Origin: Verrucomicrobiia bacterium
GTDB taxonomy: Bacteria > Verrucomicrobiota > Verrucomicrobiia > Palsa-1439
Direction of reading: 5' to 3'
DNA: 64,000 nucleotides
NCBI GenBank assembly: GCA_035577545.1
Contig: DATLVI010000034.1
Coordinates: forward strand, 124,001-188,000
The stretch's first letter is position 1; every line of letters starts with the position of its first letter. Of this stretch, positions 9,261 to 18,115 are shown piece by piece. A program made the translations under genes and the position numbers. The notes below the pieces were generated by a model. That model worked only from the letters and a program-made list of their open reading frames with translations. It was not told where the DNA came from and searched no databases.

Positions 9261-11132
9261 TTACGGCACCAGTCGCACGCGGTAGTAGCGGGCGGGGAAG
9301 TTGGTGGCGGCACCGAGGTCGAGGTAGTTCGTCACCGTGCCGAGGGTGTTGGTGACGATGAAGAGGTCGGTAAAGTCGTTTGTCTCGTAGCTTCCGTCTG
9401 TCGTTCCCGCGGTGCTCTGCAGGGCGTTGGTCGTGCCGGAGCCGGGCATCCATGCGACCCGCATGTCGGCGCCTTCCGGGTGAATATCGGTGATGCGGAA
9501 CGGGGACGAACTCACGTCCGTAGGGTCGGTGCCCGCTTGGTACTCCTGCAGATTGGTGAACCCGTCGTGGTCGGTGTCATCGTTGGCGTCAGCCCCGTTG
9601 AACGGGTTTAACCCGTGCGACTGCTCGAAGCCATTGGGCATTCCGTCGCCGTCCTGGTCCTTCGTCGGGTCGAGGAGCGGCTGGACGGACTGCTCGACGG
9701 TGTTGGATTCGCTGTTCCCGCACGCGTCGCTGGCACGGCAGACAAAATAATACGTGATCGGATTCGTGCTACCGGGATCGAGCGGCGCGATGAATACCGG
9801 CGGCGCGCTGGCCTGCGCGACCGGCGACGCAAAGTTCTCTCCGCCCGGGGACGTTGCTTGGAACACGCGGTAGGTCATTGGCCCGGTGCCGGCGGCGGGG
9901 GCCCACGCCAGCGTCGCGCTTTCGACGCCGGCTGTCACGCCGGTCACGCCACCGAAGGACGGCGGGACGGTGTAGGTGAAGCCGTTGAGGACCGTCGCGG
10001 TTTGCGTGTCGGGATTGGTGACGACGACATTCTTTGCGCCGGCCGTTCCCGCCGGGGTCGTGGCCGTGAGTGTGTTGGCCGTGACGAACACCACATTACT
10101 GGCGAGGATGCCGCCGACGGTCACGAGAGCGCCGCTGACGAAATTGCTCCCGCTGATGGTGATTGCCGTGCCGCCGGACAGGCCCCCGCAGGCGGGTGTG
10201 ACGTTGGTGATGCCGGGGAAGGGATTGAACAGGTCGCTGAGGTCGGTGGCATTGGTAGCGTCGCGCATGAAGGGGATGACGTTGAAGATCTCCTGCATCG
10301 TTCGGAGTGTCGAACTGTGCGTGTAGTGGACGGTATTGGAGTAGCCGCCGCCCCGGGCAAGGCGAGAGAGAACGATCATGCCAATCGGGCCATCGCTGCT
10401 GCTGGCCCCCTCATCCCAGACGATGAAGATCGCGCCGCCATTGCTATAGGCCTGGGAGTTGAGGATCTTCGGAACGTTGTTCGATAGCCAGGTGTCGCCA
10501 TTCTTGATCGCCACGGCGGCGGTGCTGCCGTCGTGCATGTCGTTGGTCAGGTTCGGGGTGATAAAGTTGTAGCGCGTGACGGTGTTGTTCTGGAGATCGG
10601 TCGGCAACTCGGTGTAGGGGCGCACATTGGCGATGCAGTAGGCCGAGCTGGAGGTATTAGTGTTCGTGACGTCATCGAAATAGACCATCGGATTGTGTTT
10701 CGGCGCGTACTTGTTTACCGCCGTGAGAGGACAAACGGTGCCCGAGATGTCCTCCTGATACGACGTCCACGAGATGCCGGCATTATTGAGGAGCGTTACG
10801 AGATGATTCGTGGTGCTTTGGTGGTTCAAGCTCGGATCGTTATCGTTGGTGATGCCCAAGTTCGAGCCCGCTTCGAGCCAAATGTAGTTCGGTAAACTCG
10901 GGTGAAGGCCGGGAGGGGTATAATACTGCTCCGCATGAGAGGCCATCGGCAGGAGAGTGTTGTTGATGTACGGAGCCGACGAACTCCCCTTGATGTTGGA
11001 CCAATTGCGGTTCTCCATCAGAATGATGAAGACCGTCTGGACATCCTGCATGGACGCCTCGGCGCGCAAAGCCGAGAGGGTCAAGGGAGCGACCACCAGC
11101 AGCGTCAGCCAGTATTTTCGGAACAAATCCAA
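9261..11132 (-). CDS. Secreted phosphoesterase with IPT/TIG, FN3-like and Ca-binding repeats
   Basis: 623-residue exported protein. A signal peptide is followed by a phosphoesterase domain of the acid phosphatase/phospholipase C type (about 30-300): VFIILMENRNWSNI, then SLPNYIWLEAGS and IFIVWDEG. Next come an IPT/TIG domain (about 308-385, ITNVTPACGGLSGGTAITISGSNF), an FN3-like domain (about 390-480) and a thrombospondin-3-like calcium stretch (DQDGDGMPNGFE...DTDHDGFTNLQEY). It ends in an 85-residue module finishing YYRVRLVP that is shared with the next gene. The start is TTG at 11132, the only one that supplies the signal peptide; AAGAG lies 7 nt upstream. Confidence 0.83.
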   Translation of the reverse strand: MDLFRKYWLTLLVVAPLTLSALRAEASMQDVQTVFIILMENRNWSNIKGSSSAPYINNTLLPMASHAEQYYTPPGLHPSLPNYIWLEAGSNLGITNDNDPSLNHQSTTNHLVTLLNNAGISWTSYQEDISGTVCPLTAVNKYAPKHNPMVYFDDVTNTNTSSSAYCIANVRPYTELPTDLQNNTVTRYNFITPNLTNDMHDGSTAAVAIKNGDTWLSNNVPKILNSQAYSNGGAIFIVWDEGASSSDGPIGMIVLSRLARGGGYSNTVHYTHSSTLRTMQEIFNVIPFMRDATNATDLSDLFNPFPGITNVTPACGGLSGGTAITISGSNFVSGALVTVGGILASNVVFVTANTLTATTPAGTAGAKNVVVTNPDTQTATVLNGFTYTVPPSFGGVTGVTAGVESATLAWAPAAGTGPMTYRVFQATSPGGENFASPVAQASAPPVFIAPLDPGSTNPITYYFVCRASDACGNSESNTVEQSVQPLLDPTKDQDGDGMPNGFEQSHGLNPFNGADANDDTDHDGFTNLQEYQAGTDPTDVSSSPFRITDIHPEGADMRVAWMPGSGTTNALQSTAGTTDGSYETNDFTDLFIVTNTLGTVTNYLDLGAATNFPARYYRVRLVP

Positions 11133-11236
11133 GTATTACTCTTTAGTCTCCAGCTTACGCTGTCTGTGCATATTGCAGTCGACGAGGTGGTGTGAAGAAT
11201 GAATCACAGACCTACAAAAGTCAAGAAAACTACGTC

Positions 11237-12310
11237 CTACGGCACCAGGCGCACGCGGTAGTAGCGGGAAGGTGGATTGGTGGCGCCGCCGCTGTCGAGG
11301 AAGTTGGTGGTGATCGTGCTCGGGCTGCCGGGCAGGATGATCTGCGGGCTGAGGTCCGTGAAGTTGTCTGTGTAGCTGCCATCGACGGCTCCGCTGGTAA
11401 CTTGTACCACGTTGGTCATGGCGGGCCCGCACGTCCACGTCACACGGATGTCGTCACCCTGCCGGGCAATCGCGGTAATGTTGAAGGGCGCGGGGGAAGG
11501 GGCCGGAGGTTGAACGGCGATCCCCTCCAAGCCGGACACCGTCTGGCCGATGACGGTCACGGTACCGTTGGTGATGTTGATGGTAGCGAGATAATTCGTG
11601 GTACCCGCACCTCCACTGCCGAAGCCATTGATGATGGAGGCCCACAACACACCCGTCGTGTTATCGAAGTCCATCGCGTTGGCGCGCGGGTCACCGTTCG
11701 GATTGAGACTTCCATAGTTCATGTTGGTGACGATGGTGAGCGCGCCGGTGGTCTGGTTGACCATGTGCAGGTGCTGACTATCCACATGATATAGCGTATC
11801 ATCGGGGGAAAACGCGAGTCCATTGCCATCGGCAAATGTGCCAGTATAACCAACCTCCGTTGCCAAACCGGTAATTTTGTTGATCGTGTAGATATGCCCA
11901 CCCTGGTAGCTGTAGAGCACGCCGTCGGCGTTCCGAAAGGAAATGTCGGCAACGCCGGTATTGGAAGGAGTGCCCAGCCCGCCAACCTGCGTGCCAGCAC
12001 CGGTCGTGAGATCGATCTTGAGGAGCACGACGTTGGTTTGACCGAGAGGGGTGCCGGCTCCGTACAAGGTCCCGGACGAATCGAAATCAATCGCCCCGAC
12101 GTGGCTGAATCCGATCGACCCGATGAGTGTCGCCGCGCCCGTGGAGCAATCGACGCGGTAAAGACTGGAAGTGCTCGTGGGTCCCAGGATGGTTGAGCCG
12201 AATAATACCGGGCCTGCTTGCGCGTGGTGGATTGCGCCCAGAAACAGACATAGCGTCGCCACGCGTAAAAAGAAGATTCTACTGCCGCATTGATGAGTGG
12301 TGTCGTTCAC
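11237..12310 (-). CDS. Secreted propeller-like protein with C-terminal YYRVRLVP module
   Basis: 357-residue exported protein. A signal peptide (FLRVATLCLFLGAIHHAQA) precedes a repetitive domain (about 35-265) with recurring units such as LYRVDCSTGAATLIG, LLKIDLTTGAGTQVG, IYTINKITGLATEVG and LHMVNQTTGALTIV, typical of a DUF4394/NHL-like beta-propeller. The last 85 residues form the same module as in the neighbouring phosphoesterase (ITAIARQGDDIRVTW...YYRVRLVP). The start is GTG at 12310. The same-strand phosphoesterase follows 104 bp downstream. Function unknown. Confidence 0.75.
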   Translation of the reverse strand: MNDTTHQCGSRIFFLRVATLCLFLGAIHHAQAGPVLFGSTILGPTSTSSLYRVDCSTGAATLIGSIGFSHVGAIDFDSSGTLYGAGTPLGQTNVVLLKIDLTTGAGTQVGGLGTPSNTGVADISFRNADGVLYSYQGGHIYTINKITGLATEVGYTGTFADGNGLAFSPDDTLYHVDSQHLHMVNQTTGALTIVTNMNYGSLNPNGDPRANAMDFDNTTGVLWASIINGFGSGGAGTTNYLATINITNGTVTVIGQTVSGLEGIAVQPPAPSPAPFNITAIARQGDDIRVTWTCGPAMTNVVQVTSGAVDGSYTDNFTDLSPQIILPGSPSTITTNFLDSGGATNPPSRYYRVRLVP

Positions 12311-12465
12311 GCAACAACCCTGTGAGCCAAGAATTATAATGGATTGTGGCAGATTAGGCTGGCAGAGTCAATCTCGTTGTGCACACGACGGGACGTCGCA
12401 GTGGGTGGTCACCAAACTACAGGCTGGATGGTCGGATAATGAGACCGGGCGATATTGGATCTATG

Positions 12466-13113
12466 TTACGCCCGCTTGCGTTTGAGGAGGGGGCAGAGCA
12501 GCAGCGCGCCAGCGGCGGCCAGCAGAAACGAGGAAGGTTCCGGCACAAACTCGAACGTGAAATTGTCCATGGCAAACTGTGGCGCATCAACGCCAAAGGC
12601 TGGTTGGCCGCCAGAAGAGTTGAACGTCAGACGATTAATGTCTAGATAATTGAAGGTGAAAAGCGTTGGGCTGGTCGCGCTGGCAACGACCGTTGTGTCG
12701 TAGAGCAGGTTTGTGCCGCTGAATCCCTGCACCTCGATATTCAAGTTACTGTTCCATGCGCCTGTCAGGTAAGCGCTGAGGAAATTAAAATCGGTGCCGG
12801 AGGAATCAACTTCAGCAGTAGTGCCACCGCCGTTGAAGGTCACGTTGGAAGCAGTCACCATTCCGTAGTACTCCCCGTTCGTTTCATACTTCTTCGCGAA
12901 AAAAGGCGCATTTAGAATATAGAAATTGGCCCAGTTTAACCCTTGGTAGCCATTTGTTATAACCGGATACATTAGTAACTGTAGCATGCCATTGCTGAGG
13001 GTCGTGCTCGGTATGTCATCAAAAGCGATGACGGTGGCCGAAACGGGCGGAACGACTGAGAAAGCAAGCAGCGCAAGGACAGAGAGCGTCAGTAGGAATA
13101 ACTTCGTGTTCAT
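12466..13113 (-). CDS. PEP-CTERM surface protein, copy B
   Basis: 215-residue exported protein with a signal peptide (LTLSVLALLAFSVVPPVSA) and a C-terminal PEP-CTERM tail: VPEPSS, a hydrophobic helix and KRKRA. In systems of this type exosortase recognises the tail; no exosortase gene is in this window. The central domain (about 28-190) is beta-rich (VIAFDDIP..., FAMDNFTFEFVPEPSS). It is a close tandem paralogue of the upstream gene and starts inside that gene's stop codon (ATGA), so translation is probably coupled. Confidence 0.85.
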   Translation of the reverse strand: MNTKLFLLTLSVLALLAFSVVPPVSATVIAFDDIPSTTLSNGMLQLLMYPVITNGYQGLNWANFYILNAPFFAKKYETNGEYYGMVTASNVTFNGGGTTAEVDSSGTDFNFLSAYLTGAWNSNLNIEVQGFSGTNLLYDTTVVASATSPTLFTFNYLDINRLTFNSSGGQPAFGVDAPQFAMDNFTFEFVPEPSSFLLAAAGALLLCPLLKRKRA

Positions 13114-13772
13114 GCTACGCGCTTACGTTTGAGGAGGGGGCAGAGCAGCAGCGCACCGGCGGCGGCCAGCAGAAACGAGGAAGGTTCCGGCACAAACTCG
13201 AACGTGAAATTGTCCATGGCGAACTGAGTTCCGCCACCACCCGGAGGAGGGAAACCAGCGTTCTGACCGCCAAAAGAGTTGAAGGTCAGGCGGTCAATGC
13301 CCAGATAATTAAAGGTAAACAGAGTGGGACTTGTCGCGCTGACCACAATCGTTGTGTCGTACAGCGAGGTTATACCGCCGTATCCCTGCACTTCGATGCT
13401 CAGATTACTGTTCCACGGGCCGGTCAGATAAGCGCTCAGGAAATTGAAATTGGTGCCTGAGGAATCGACTTCAGCGGGATTCCCAAAGTCATTAACGGCC
13501 ACGTTGGAAACAGTCACCATTCCGTAATAGTAGCCGTTCGTGCCAAACTTTTTTGCGTCAAGAGGCGCATTTAGAGTGTGGAGATTAGCCCAGCTCAGTC
13601 CTTGGTAGCCATTTGTTATAACCGCATCAGTTTGCAAGATTGGTACACCATTGCTGACTATTGTGCTTGTCATGTCGTCAAACGTGATGACGGTGGCCGA
13701 AACGTCTGAAACGACAAGAAAGACGAGCAGTGTGAGGGCAGAGAGCGGCAGTAGGAATGATTTGGACTTCAT
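13110..13772 (-). CDS. PEP-CTERM surface protein, copy A
   Basis: 220-residue paralogue of the downstream gene, with the same layout: signal peptide (LLPLSALTLLVFLVVSDVSA), beta-rich domain beginning VITFDDM, and a nearly identical PEP-CTERM tail (VPEPSSFLLAAAGALLL...KRKRVA). The last 25 residues of the two copies are almost the same while the central domains are clearly diverged. ATG at 13772 was chosen because it starts the signal peptide; an open frame extends 60 nt further upstream. It is the first gene of a two-gene coupled unit. Confidence 0.83.
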   Translation of the reverse strand: MKSKSFLLPLSALTLLVFLVVSDVSATVITFDDMTSTIVSNGVPILQTDAVITNGYQGLSWANLHTLNAPLDAKKFGTNGYYYGMVTVSNVAVNDFGNPAEVDSSGTNFNFLSAYLTGPWNSNLSIEVQGYGGITSLYDTTIVVSATSPTLFTFNYLGIDRLTFNSFGGQNAGFPPPGGGGTQFAMDNFTFEFVPEPSSFLLAAAGALLLCPLLKRKRVA

Positions 13773-13921
13773 GGCGGCTGTCTTTCGCTTCTTACCGGGA
13801 GCATACCTAGAACGCGGTGCAAGGCGAGGCAATTTGACCTGGTAGCTTGGATATTTACATGTTCTTTACAATGCTCATTGCCTCTAAAAAGCCCAATGTT
13901 TACGGGCATTTTAGAGAAAAG

Positions 13922-13948
13922 CTTCCAAACCTTCCAAAGCTTCCAAAG
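13922..13948. repeat. Three tandem 9-bp CTTCCAAAS units
   Basis: CTTCCAAAC, CTTCCAAAG and CTTCCAAAG in direct tandem, within the 332-bp gap between the PEP-CTERM pair and the TGPRT-family gene. I see no convincing gene in this gap. A reverse-strand open frame that crosses it is built partly from this repeat. Confidence 0.6.
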
Positions 13949-14104
13949 CTCGCTCACGGGATTTTTGCTGTTTAGGTAGGATTGGCGGGTGAGTAGGAAT
14001 AGGCATGATGTCGATCGGGAGCGTGCGGACGGCGCGCCCGGCGGTCGCGCCCAACCAACATCCACGGAAGTCCAACCAGCAACATCACCCGAAAGGCCAG
14101 AGTT

Positions 14105-15115
14105 ATGATCCCCAATGATGTCACACCTGTAGCAGAGTCGATGAACCAAACGCCGGAGCCTACTTCGCGAGGACGCTACGAAGGCCAAGCAACCTGTTCT
14201 ACGCAGGAAACCAATGCGCCAGACGCCACAGCGGTGTCGCCGAAGATGTTGGCGGCGAATCGGCGGAATGCTCTCAAGTCAACGGGGCCGCGGACGGCGG
14301 AAGGGAAACTCAATTCGCGGATGAATGCGGTGCGGCACGGGATTTTGTCGTCGGAGGTGGTGGTGCGGGGGATGCGGATCCAGGAACGGGCGGATGAGTT
14401 CAAGGCGTTGCGGGAACGGTGCTGGGAGAGCCTGGCGCCGGTGGGGCCGGTGGAGGAGATGTTGGTGGACAAGATCGTGACAGCGCAATGGCGAATGCGG
14501 CGCGCGTTGACGGCGGAGACGGGGGAGATCGTGCTGAGCGTGGACGGCGGGCGGCGAGACCGCTCGAATCGGGATCCGGTTCCGGTGTGGATATTCATGG
14601 ACTCGACGCATGACGCTTCGCAGGTGATGACGAAGACGAGCGCAGAGTTGGAGTACCTGAAGCGTATCCTGGAGAAGGTGGACGAGGACGTGAAACGGGA
14701 CGGTGAATTGACGGAGAAGACCCTTGACTGGGTGCGGGGGCGATTCATGAACGCGTCGAACGCGATGACGCGAGTACTGGAGGGGTATCGGGCGAGGTTT
14801 TTGGCGAATCCGGACGGGTTGAGCCCGGAAGATTTGAAGGAGACGCATCGGACGGCGGTGGCGCGATACGTGGAGGCGACGCTCGGCTGGCAGGCGGAAT
14901 TGAGCCGCCAGTGGAAGGACCGGGAGAACAAGGAGGAGACGGCGCAGCAGGCGGCGGATGTGTTGCCGTCGGCGGGGGTGCTGGGGAAGATCATGAGGTA
15001 TGAGGGCGGGTTGGATCGGCAGTTGTATCGGGCGATGAACCAACTGGAGCGGTTGCAACGTCGGCGCGAGGGTGAGAAGGTGTCGGCGCCATTGATGATG
15101 GACGTGATGAAGTGA
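14105..15115 (+). CDS. TGPRT-family hypothetical protein (repeat-associated)
   Basis: 336-residue soluble protein of a family that I recognise as abundant in genomes of Verrucomicrobiota and Acidobacteriota but whose function is not known to me. The hallmark is the N-terminal basic motif NRRNALKSTGPRTAEGKLNS followed by RMNAVRHGILS (residues about 53-83). A helical middle and the conserved C-terminal DRQLYRAMNQLERLQRRREGE follow. No nuclease, HUH or transposase motif is visible. The product is rich in Arg and Glu. A 150-bp inverted-repeat element begins 56 bp after the stop codon, and a second copy of that element lies at 52051. The first ATG was taken; ATG at 14143 is an alternative. Confidence 0.75.
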   Translation: MIPNDVTPVAESMNQTPEPTSRGRYEGQATCSTQETNAPDATAVSPKMLAANRRNALKSTGPRTAEGKLNSRMNAVRHGILSSEVVVRGMRIQERADEFKALRERCWESLAPVGPVEEMLVDKIVTAQWRMRRALTAETGEIVLSVDGGRRDRSNRDPVPVWIFMDSTHDASQVMTKTSAELEYLKRILEKVDEDVKRDGELTEKTLDWVRGRFMNASNAMTRVLEGYRARFLANPDGLSPEDLKETHRTAVARYVEATLGWQAELSRQWKDRENKEETAQQAADVLPSAGVLGKIMRYEGGLDRQLYRAMNQLERLQRRREGEKVSAPLMMDVMK

Positions 15116-15170
15116 TCCGCCTTCGCCAAGGCTATGGCACGACTTGTTGCTGTGCGCAACTCGCCCGCAA

Positions 15171-15320
15171 GACCCCCCTATATATGTTTCTACGAAACGA
15201 ACCCATTTGGTTTTCGCGAAGTTTTTGGTGTATCAGCGGTATTTATAGAAACTTATGCAGGTTGCAGAGGGATTTGCAAATGGGTTCGTTCTGGAAAAAC
15301 GAACCCATTTTGAGGGGGTC
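15171..15320. mobile_element. 150-bp palindromic element, copy 1 (MITE/REP-like)
   Basis: Bounded by terminal inverted repeats GACCCCCCTA (15171-15180) and TGAGGGGGTC (15311-15320). Inside are AACGAACCCATTT near the left end and, near the right end, AAATGGGTTCGTT, a 5-nt spacer and AAAACGAACCCATTT, which can form a strong hairpin. Between them lies GTTTTTGGTGTATC. Aligned with 52051-52200, all these blocks are in the same order and spacing. It sits between the TGPRT-family gene and the cyclophilin gene and carries no gene of its own. Confidence 0.75.
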
Positions 15321-15414
15321 TATGGGAGATATTCAACGAAAGGAGAGGTGTTCGGCGTCACCGCTGGGCGGACTGGTTTGGGGTTTGACGGGAGGGCGGT
15401 CGAAAGGTAATGCT

Positions 15415-17199
15415 ATGAGGGTGAATCCCGGAATTTTCTCATGGCCCTGGCGACGATGGGCGTGCAGGGCTGTTTGTGTTTGCGGGTTGGTTCTGTTTGC
15501 CGTGGAGGCACGGGCGGTGAGCCTGACGCTGGTGGTGACGAATATCACCATGCCCCGGGGGCAAACGTTCCAGATGCCGCTGACGGGTTCTGATCCGGAT
15601 GGGCAACCATTGAGGTTCTCGGCAACCGTCGACAAGAAGGGGGTGACGGCGGCGATCGCGCCGAGTAGCAATCCCAGCCTGGTCTTGAACGTGAGTGGTG
15701 TGGACGGCAACGGTGACCCGTTCACGGGCGACCTGCGGCTGCAGCTTTTTGCGGATCTCACCCCAAAGACGACGGGGCGCATCATCGACCTGGTGAACAG
15801 CAATTTCTACAACGGCCTGATCTTTCATCGCGTGATCCAGGGCTTCGTGGCTCAGGCGGGCGGCGCGACGACCAATGCCAATTTCGAATCGGACCAGACT
15901 CTCGATGATGAGTTTGTCGCGACACTGACCTATGACGGGTTCGGCCAGTTGGCCATGGCCAACTTAGGCGCCAGTTTCCATGATTCCAATAACTCGCAGT
16001 TTTTCATCACCGATACGGGTCTTTCGATCGACAATCCGAACAACACGTCGCCCGAGTTTCTGAACTTCCACCAGCCGATCTTTGGCCAACTGACGAGCGG
16101 CTTTGATGTGCTTTCGGACATCACGTCGACGCCGGTTGACACGGGGAACAATGACCGGCCGTTGACGGACGTGGTCATCAATAGCGCGACGATCATCAAC
16201 AACTCGCAGGACGGTGTGCTGCGCCTGACGGCGGCACCGAAGTTTACGGGCGTAGTGACGGTGACGGTGAGCGCGACGAACGCCGAACATCAATTCACGA
16301 CGCAGATGCTGGGGGTCAAGGTCATCGCCGACGCGAACAATTCGCCGCCGTTTCTCGGGCCGATTCCCAGCAGCATTGTCGTCACGCAGAACACGGCCGC
16401 GACGTTCATTGTTACGAGCACGGACATCGACGGCGATCCCATGTTCATCGCGGACGGCTATGCGGATTCATTCATATCGTCGGGGAACATCTTCGAATCG
16501 CAGCCGCTAACGAACATCGTAGCCACGATTATTCCGGACACGAAAGGGACGCTGGGCAGGAACCACACTCAGAGCATGACCCGGATGTGGTTTCGGCCCG
16601 ATGTGACACTCACTGGCGCGGTCGACCTGGTCATCGGCGTTCAGGATCGCGCGCACGGCTTTAACCCCCAGAATCCTGATGTGGACACCCAGGTTTTTTC
16701 GCTGACATTTGTGCCGCGGAGCGCATCGCCGACGATGGCGATTACATCGTTGATGGGCGTGGCGAAAGATGGTGGCAAGACGGCCGGCGACAGTTTGAAC
16801 GTACACGGCACATTCGCGTTTATCGGTGAGTCCGACCACGCGTTCGGTAGCAATGACATACTGGTGTTGACCCTCGGCGATCCGACGAATCCATTGATGC
16901 TGACGCTGTCGCCCGACAGCACCGGCTGGAAATTTCATAACGGCACGGTGAACGCGAAGGAGCATGTGATTTCGATGGTGACCAGTAACGCGAATTCCGT
17001 GGTGTCCAGCAACGTGAGTGTCTCGGCGCAGTTCAATGGAGTGGCGGGTACATTTAAAATCTCCGCCAAGGGCTTTGACTTTCCCACACCCATCAGCGGC
17101 CAGGTTCAGATCGGGATCGCGCTGGGCAACGATTACGTGACCGATGTGCGGACCTGGTTTGTGCAAAGGCCCGGCACGTTCGTGCCGCCCACGCTGTAA
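15415..17199 (+). CDS. Secreted cyclophilin-type peptidyl-prolyl isomerase with Ig-like domains
   Basis: 594-residue exported protein. A signal peptide (VCVCGLVLFAVEARA) is followed by an Ig/cadherin-like segment (VTNITMPRGQTFQMPLTGSDPDGQPLRFS) and a cyclophilin domain (about 85-260) with FYNGLIFHRVIQGFVAQAGG, LAMANLG and NSQFFITD, so the core PPIase residues Arg, Gln and Phe are present. Beta-sandwich domains make up the C-terminal half (PPFLGPIPSSIVVTQNTAATF and beyond). ATG at 15415 has AAAGG 8 nt upstream. The open frame runs back through the 150-bp element to 15112, but that part is repeat DNA. Confidence 0.85.
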   Translation: MRVNPGIFSWPWRRWACRAVCVCGLVLFAVEARAVSLTLVVTNITMPRGQTFQMPLTGSDPDGQPLRFSATVDKKGVTAAIAPSSNPSLVLNVSGVDGNGDPFTGDLRLQLFADLTPKTTGRIIDLVNSNFYNGLIFHRVIQGFVAQAGGATTNANFESDQTLDDEFVATLTYDGFGQLAMANLGASFHDSNNSQFFITDTGLSIDNPNNTSPEFLNFHQPIFGQLTSGFDVLSDITSTPVDTGNNDRPLTDVVINSATIINNSQDGVLRLTAAPKFTGVVTVTVSATNAEHQFTTQMLGVKVIADANNSPPFLGPIPSSIVVTQNTAATFIVTSTDIDGDPMFIADGYADSFISSGNIFESQPLTNIVATIIPDTKGTLGRNHTQSMTRMWFRPDVTLTGAVDLVIGVQDRAHGFNPQNPDVDTQVFSLTFVPRSASPTMAITSLMGVAKDGGKTAGDSLNVHGTFAFIGESDHAFGSNDILVLTLGDPTNPLMLTLSPDSTGWKFHNGTVNAKEHVISMVTSNANSVVSSNVSVSAQFNGVAGTFKISAKGFDFPTPISGQVQIGIALGNDYVTDVRTWFVQRPGTFVPPTL

Positions 17200-17220
17200 G
17201 GATCCCGCCGGGGCGTCGGC

Positions 17221-17967
17221 TCAGTGGACAGAGTGAAATTGGGAAATGTTAATTGTGGGCTGGAGATGGGCGGCGTGTTCGTAGCATTCGAGCGCCTCGC
17301 GATAACGCTCGAGCCGGTTATAGATGGCTCCCTTGCCGACGTAGGCATCGGCGAGGGAATCGTCCAGCGCGATGGCATGGTCATAACAGGCGAGAGCTTC
17401 GTCCAGACGGCCGAGTTGTTCGAGGGCCGCGGCCTTTTTTACGTGGGCCCTGGCATGGTGAGCATCAAGGGCGAGCACTTCCTCGAAGCAGACGAGGGCG
17501 CTACCCGGTTGTTTCACGTCGAGCAGGTGTTCACCGGTCTCCAGCAACGACGCGAGGCGCTGGGTGATTCCGCCGGTGGGAGACGGCATCGGAATCGGTC
17601 GCAGCCGACGCTGGATCGATCGCAAAGCGGCTCGCACGTAAAGCAGCACGGCTACTATGCCGGCCGCCAGAAGCATTCCAACCGCGATCGCAATTTTGAG
17701 CCGGGTGACGAGAAAGCGGATGGTTTCCGCGTTTTGCCGTTGGGAATCCTGGACCGCTTGCAAGGTCTCTTGCTGTTGGGACTGAATCTGGCTGACCATC
17801 TGGAGAGCAAAGCCCGCCAGACCCGATTTATCATTGTGCGAGGGCGCGATGACGGTTCCGGCGACGTTTGTCGAAGCCGTTGTGGTGGAGGCAGAAAAAA
17901 ACGCGACAATGGCGCAGGCTAACAAGCCCGCGCCGTTACGGATCCCGCGATGGCTGCACGCGGTCAC
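17221..17967 (-). CDS. Membrane-anchored TPR protein
   Basis: 248-residue protein. An N-terminal hydrophobic segment (AGLLACAIVAFFSAS) acts as signal or anchor, a glutamine-rich coiled-coil stretch follows (QIQSQQQETLQAVQDSQRQN), then a transmembrane helix (IAIAVGMLLAAGIVAVLLYV). The C-terminal half has about three tetratricopeptide repeats (ALVCFEEVLALDAHHARAHVKKA, DEALACYDHAIALDDSLADAYVGKG, REALECYEHAAHLQP). It is probably a scaffold at the membrane. GTG at 17967 is the chosen start because it gives the N-terminal hydrophobic segment; longer frames run into the divergent permease gene. Confidence 0.7.
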   Translation of the reverse strand: MTACSHRGIRNGAGLLACAIVAFFSASTTTASTNVAGTVIAPSHNDKSGLAGFALQMVSQIQSQQQETLQAVQDSQRQNAETIRFLVTRLKIAIAVGMLLAAGIVAVLLYVRAALRSIQRRLRPIPMPSPTGGITQRLASLLETGEHLLDVKQPGSALVCFEEVLALDAHHARAHVKKAAALEQLGRLDEALACYDHAIALDDSLADAYVGKGAIYNRLERYREALECYEHAAHLQPTINISQFHSVH

Positions 17968-18115
17968 AAGGGGCTTCCGAAGGCGGCAGAGTAGGGAAGG
18001 TGCCTGCAAAAAGCAACCTAAAACATTGCGCCAGACCCATAGTCCCAGCGAGTTTCTTCGATACGTCTCCAGCCATGTTGAAGAAGGCAGTGCGGAGAGA
18101 GTAGACTTCGCCGCC

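Noticed and set aside
13769-14188. 139-codon reverse open frame before the PEP-CTERM pair
   Set aside because: Covers the CTTCCAAA tandem repeat and the start of the TGPRT gene; no Shine-Dalgarno site or protein-like composition.
14105-15115. TGPRT-family gene as a known transposase
   Set aside because: No DDE, HUH or serine/tyrosine recombinase motif is visible; kept as a hypothetical protein.
15112-15414. N-terminal extension of the cyclophilin gene
   Set aside because: The in-frame sequence is translation of the 150-bp element; the signal peptide and ribosome-binding site lie at 15415.
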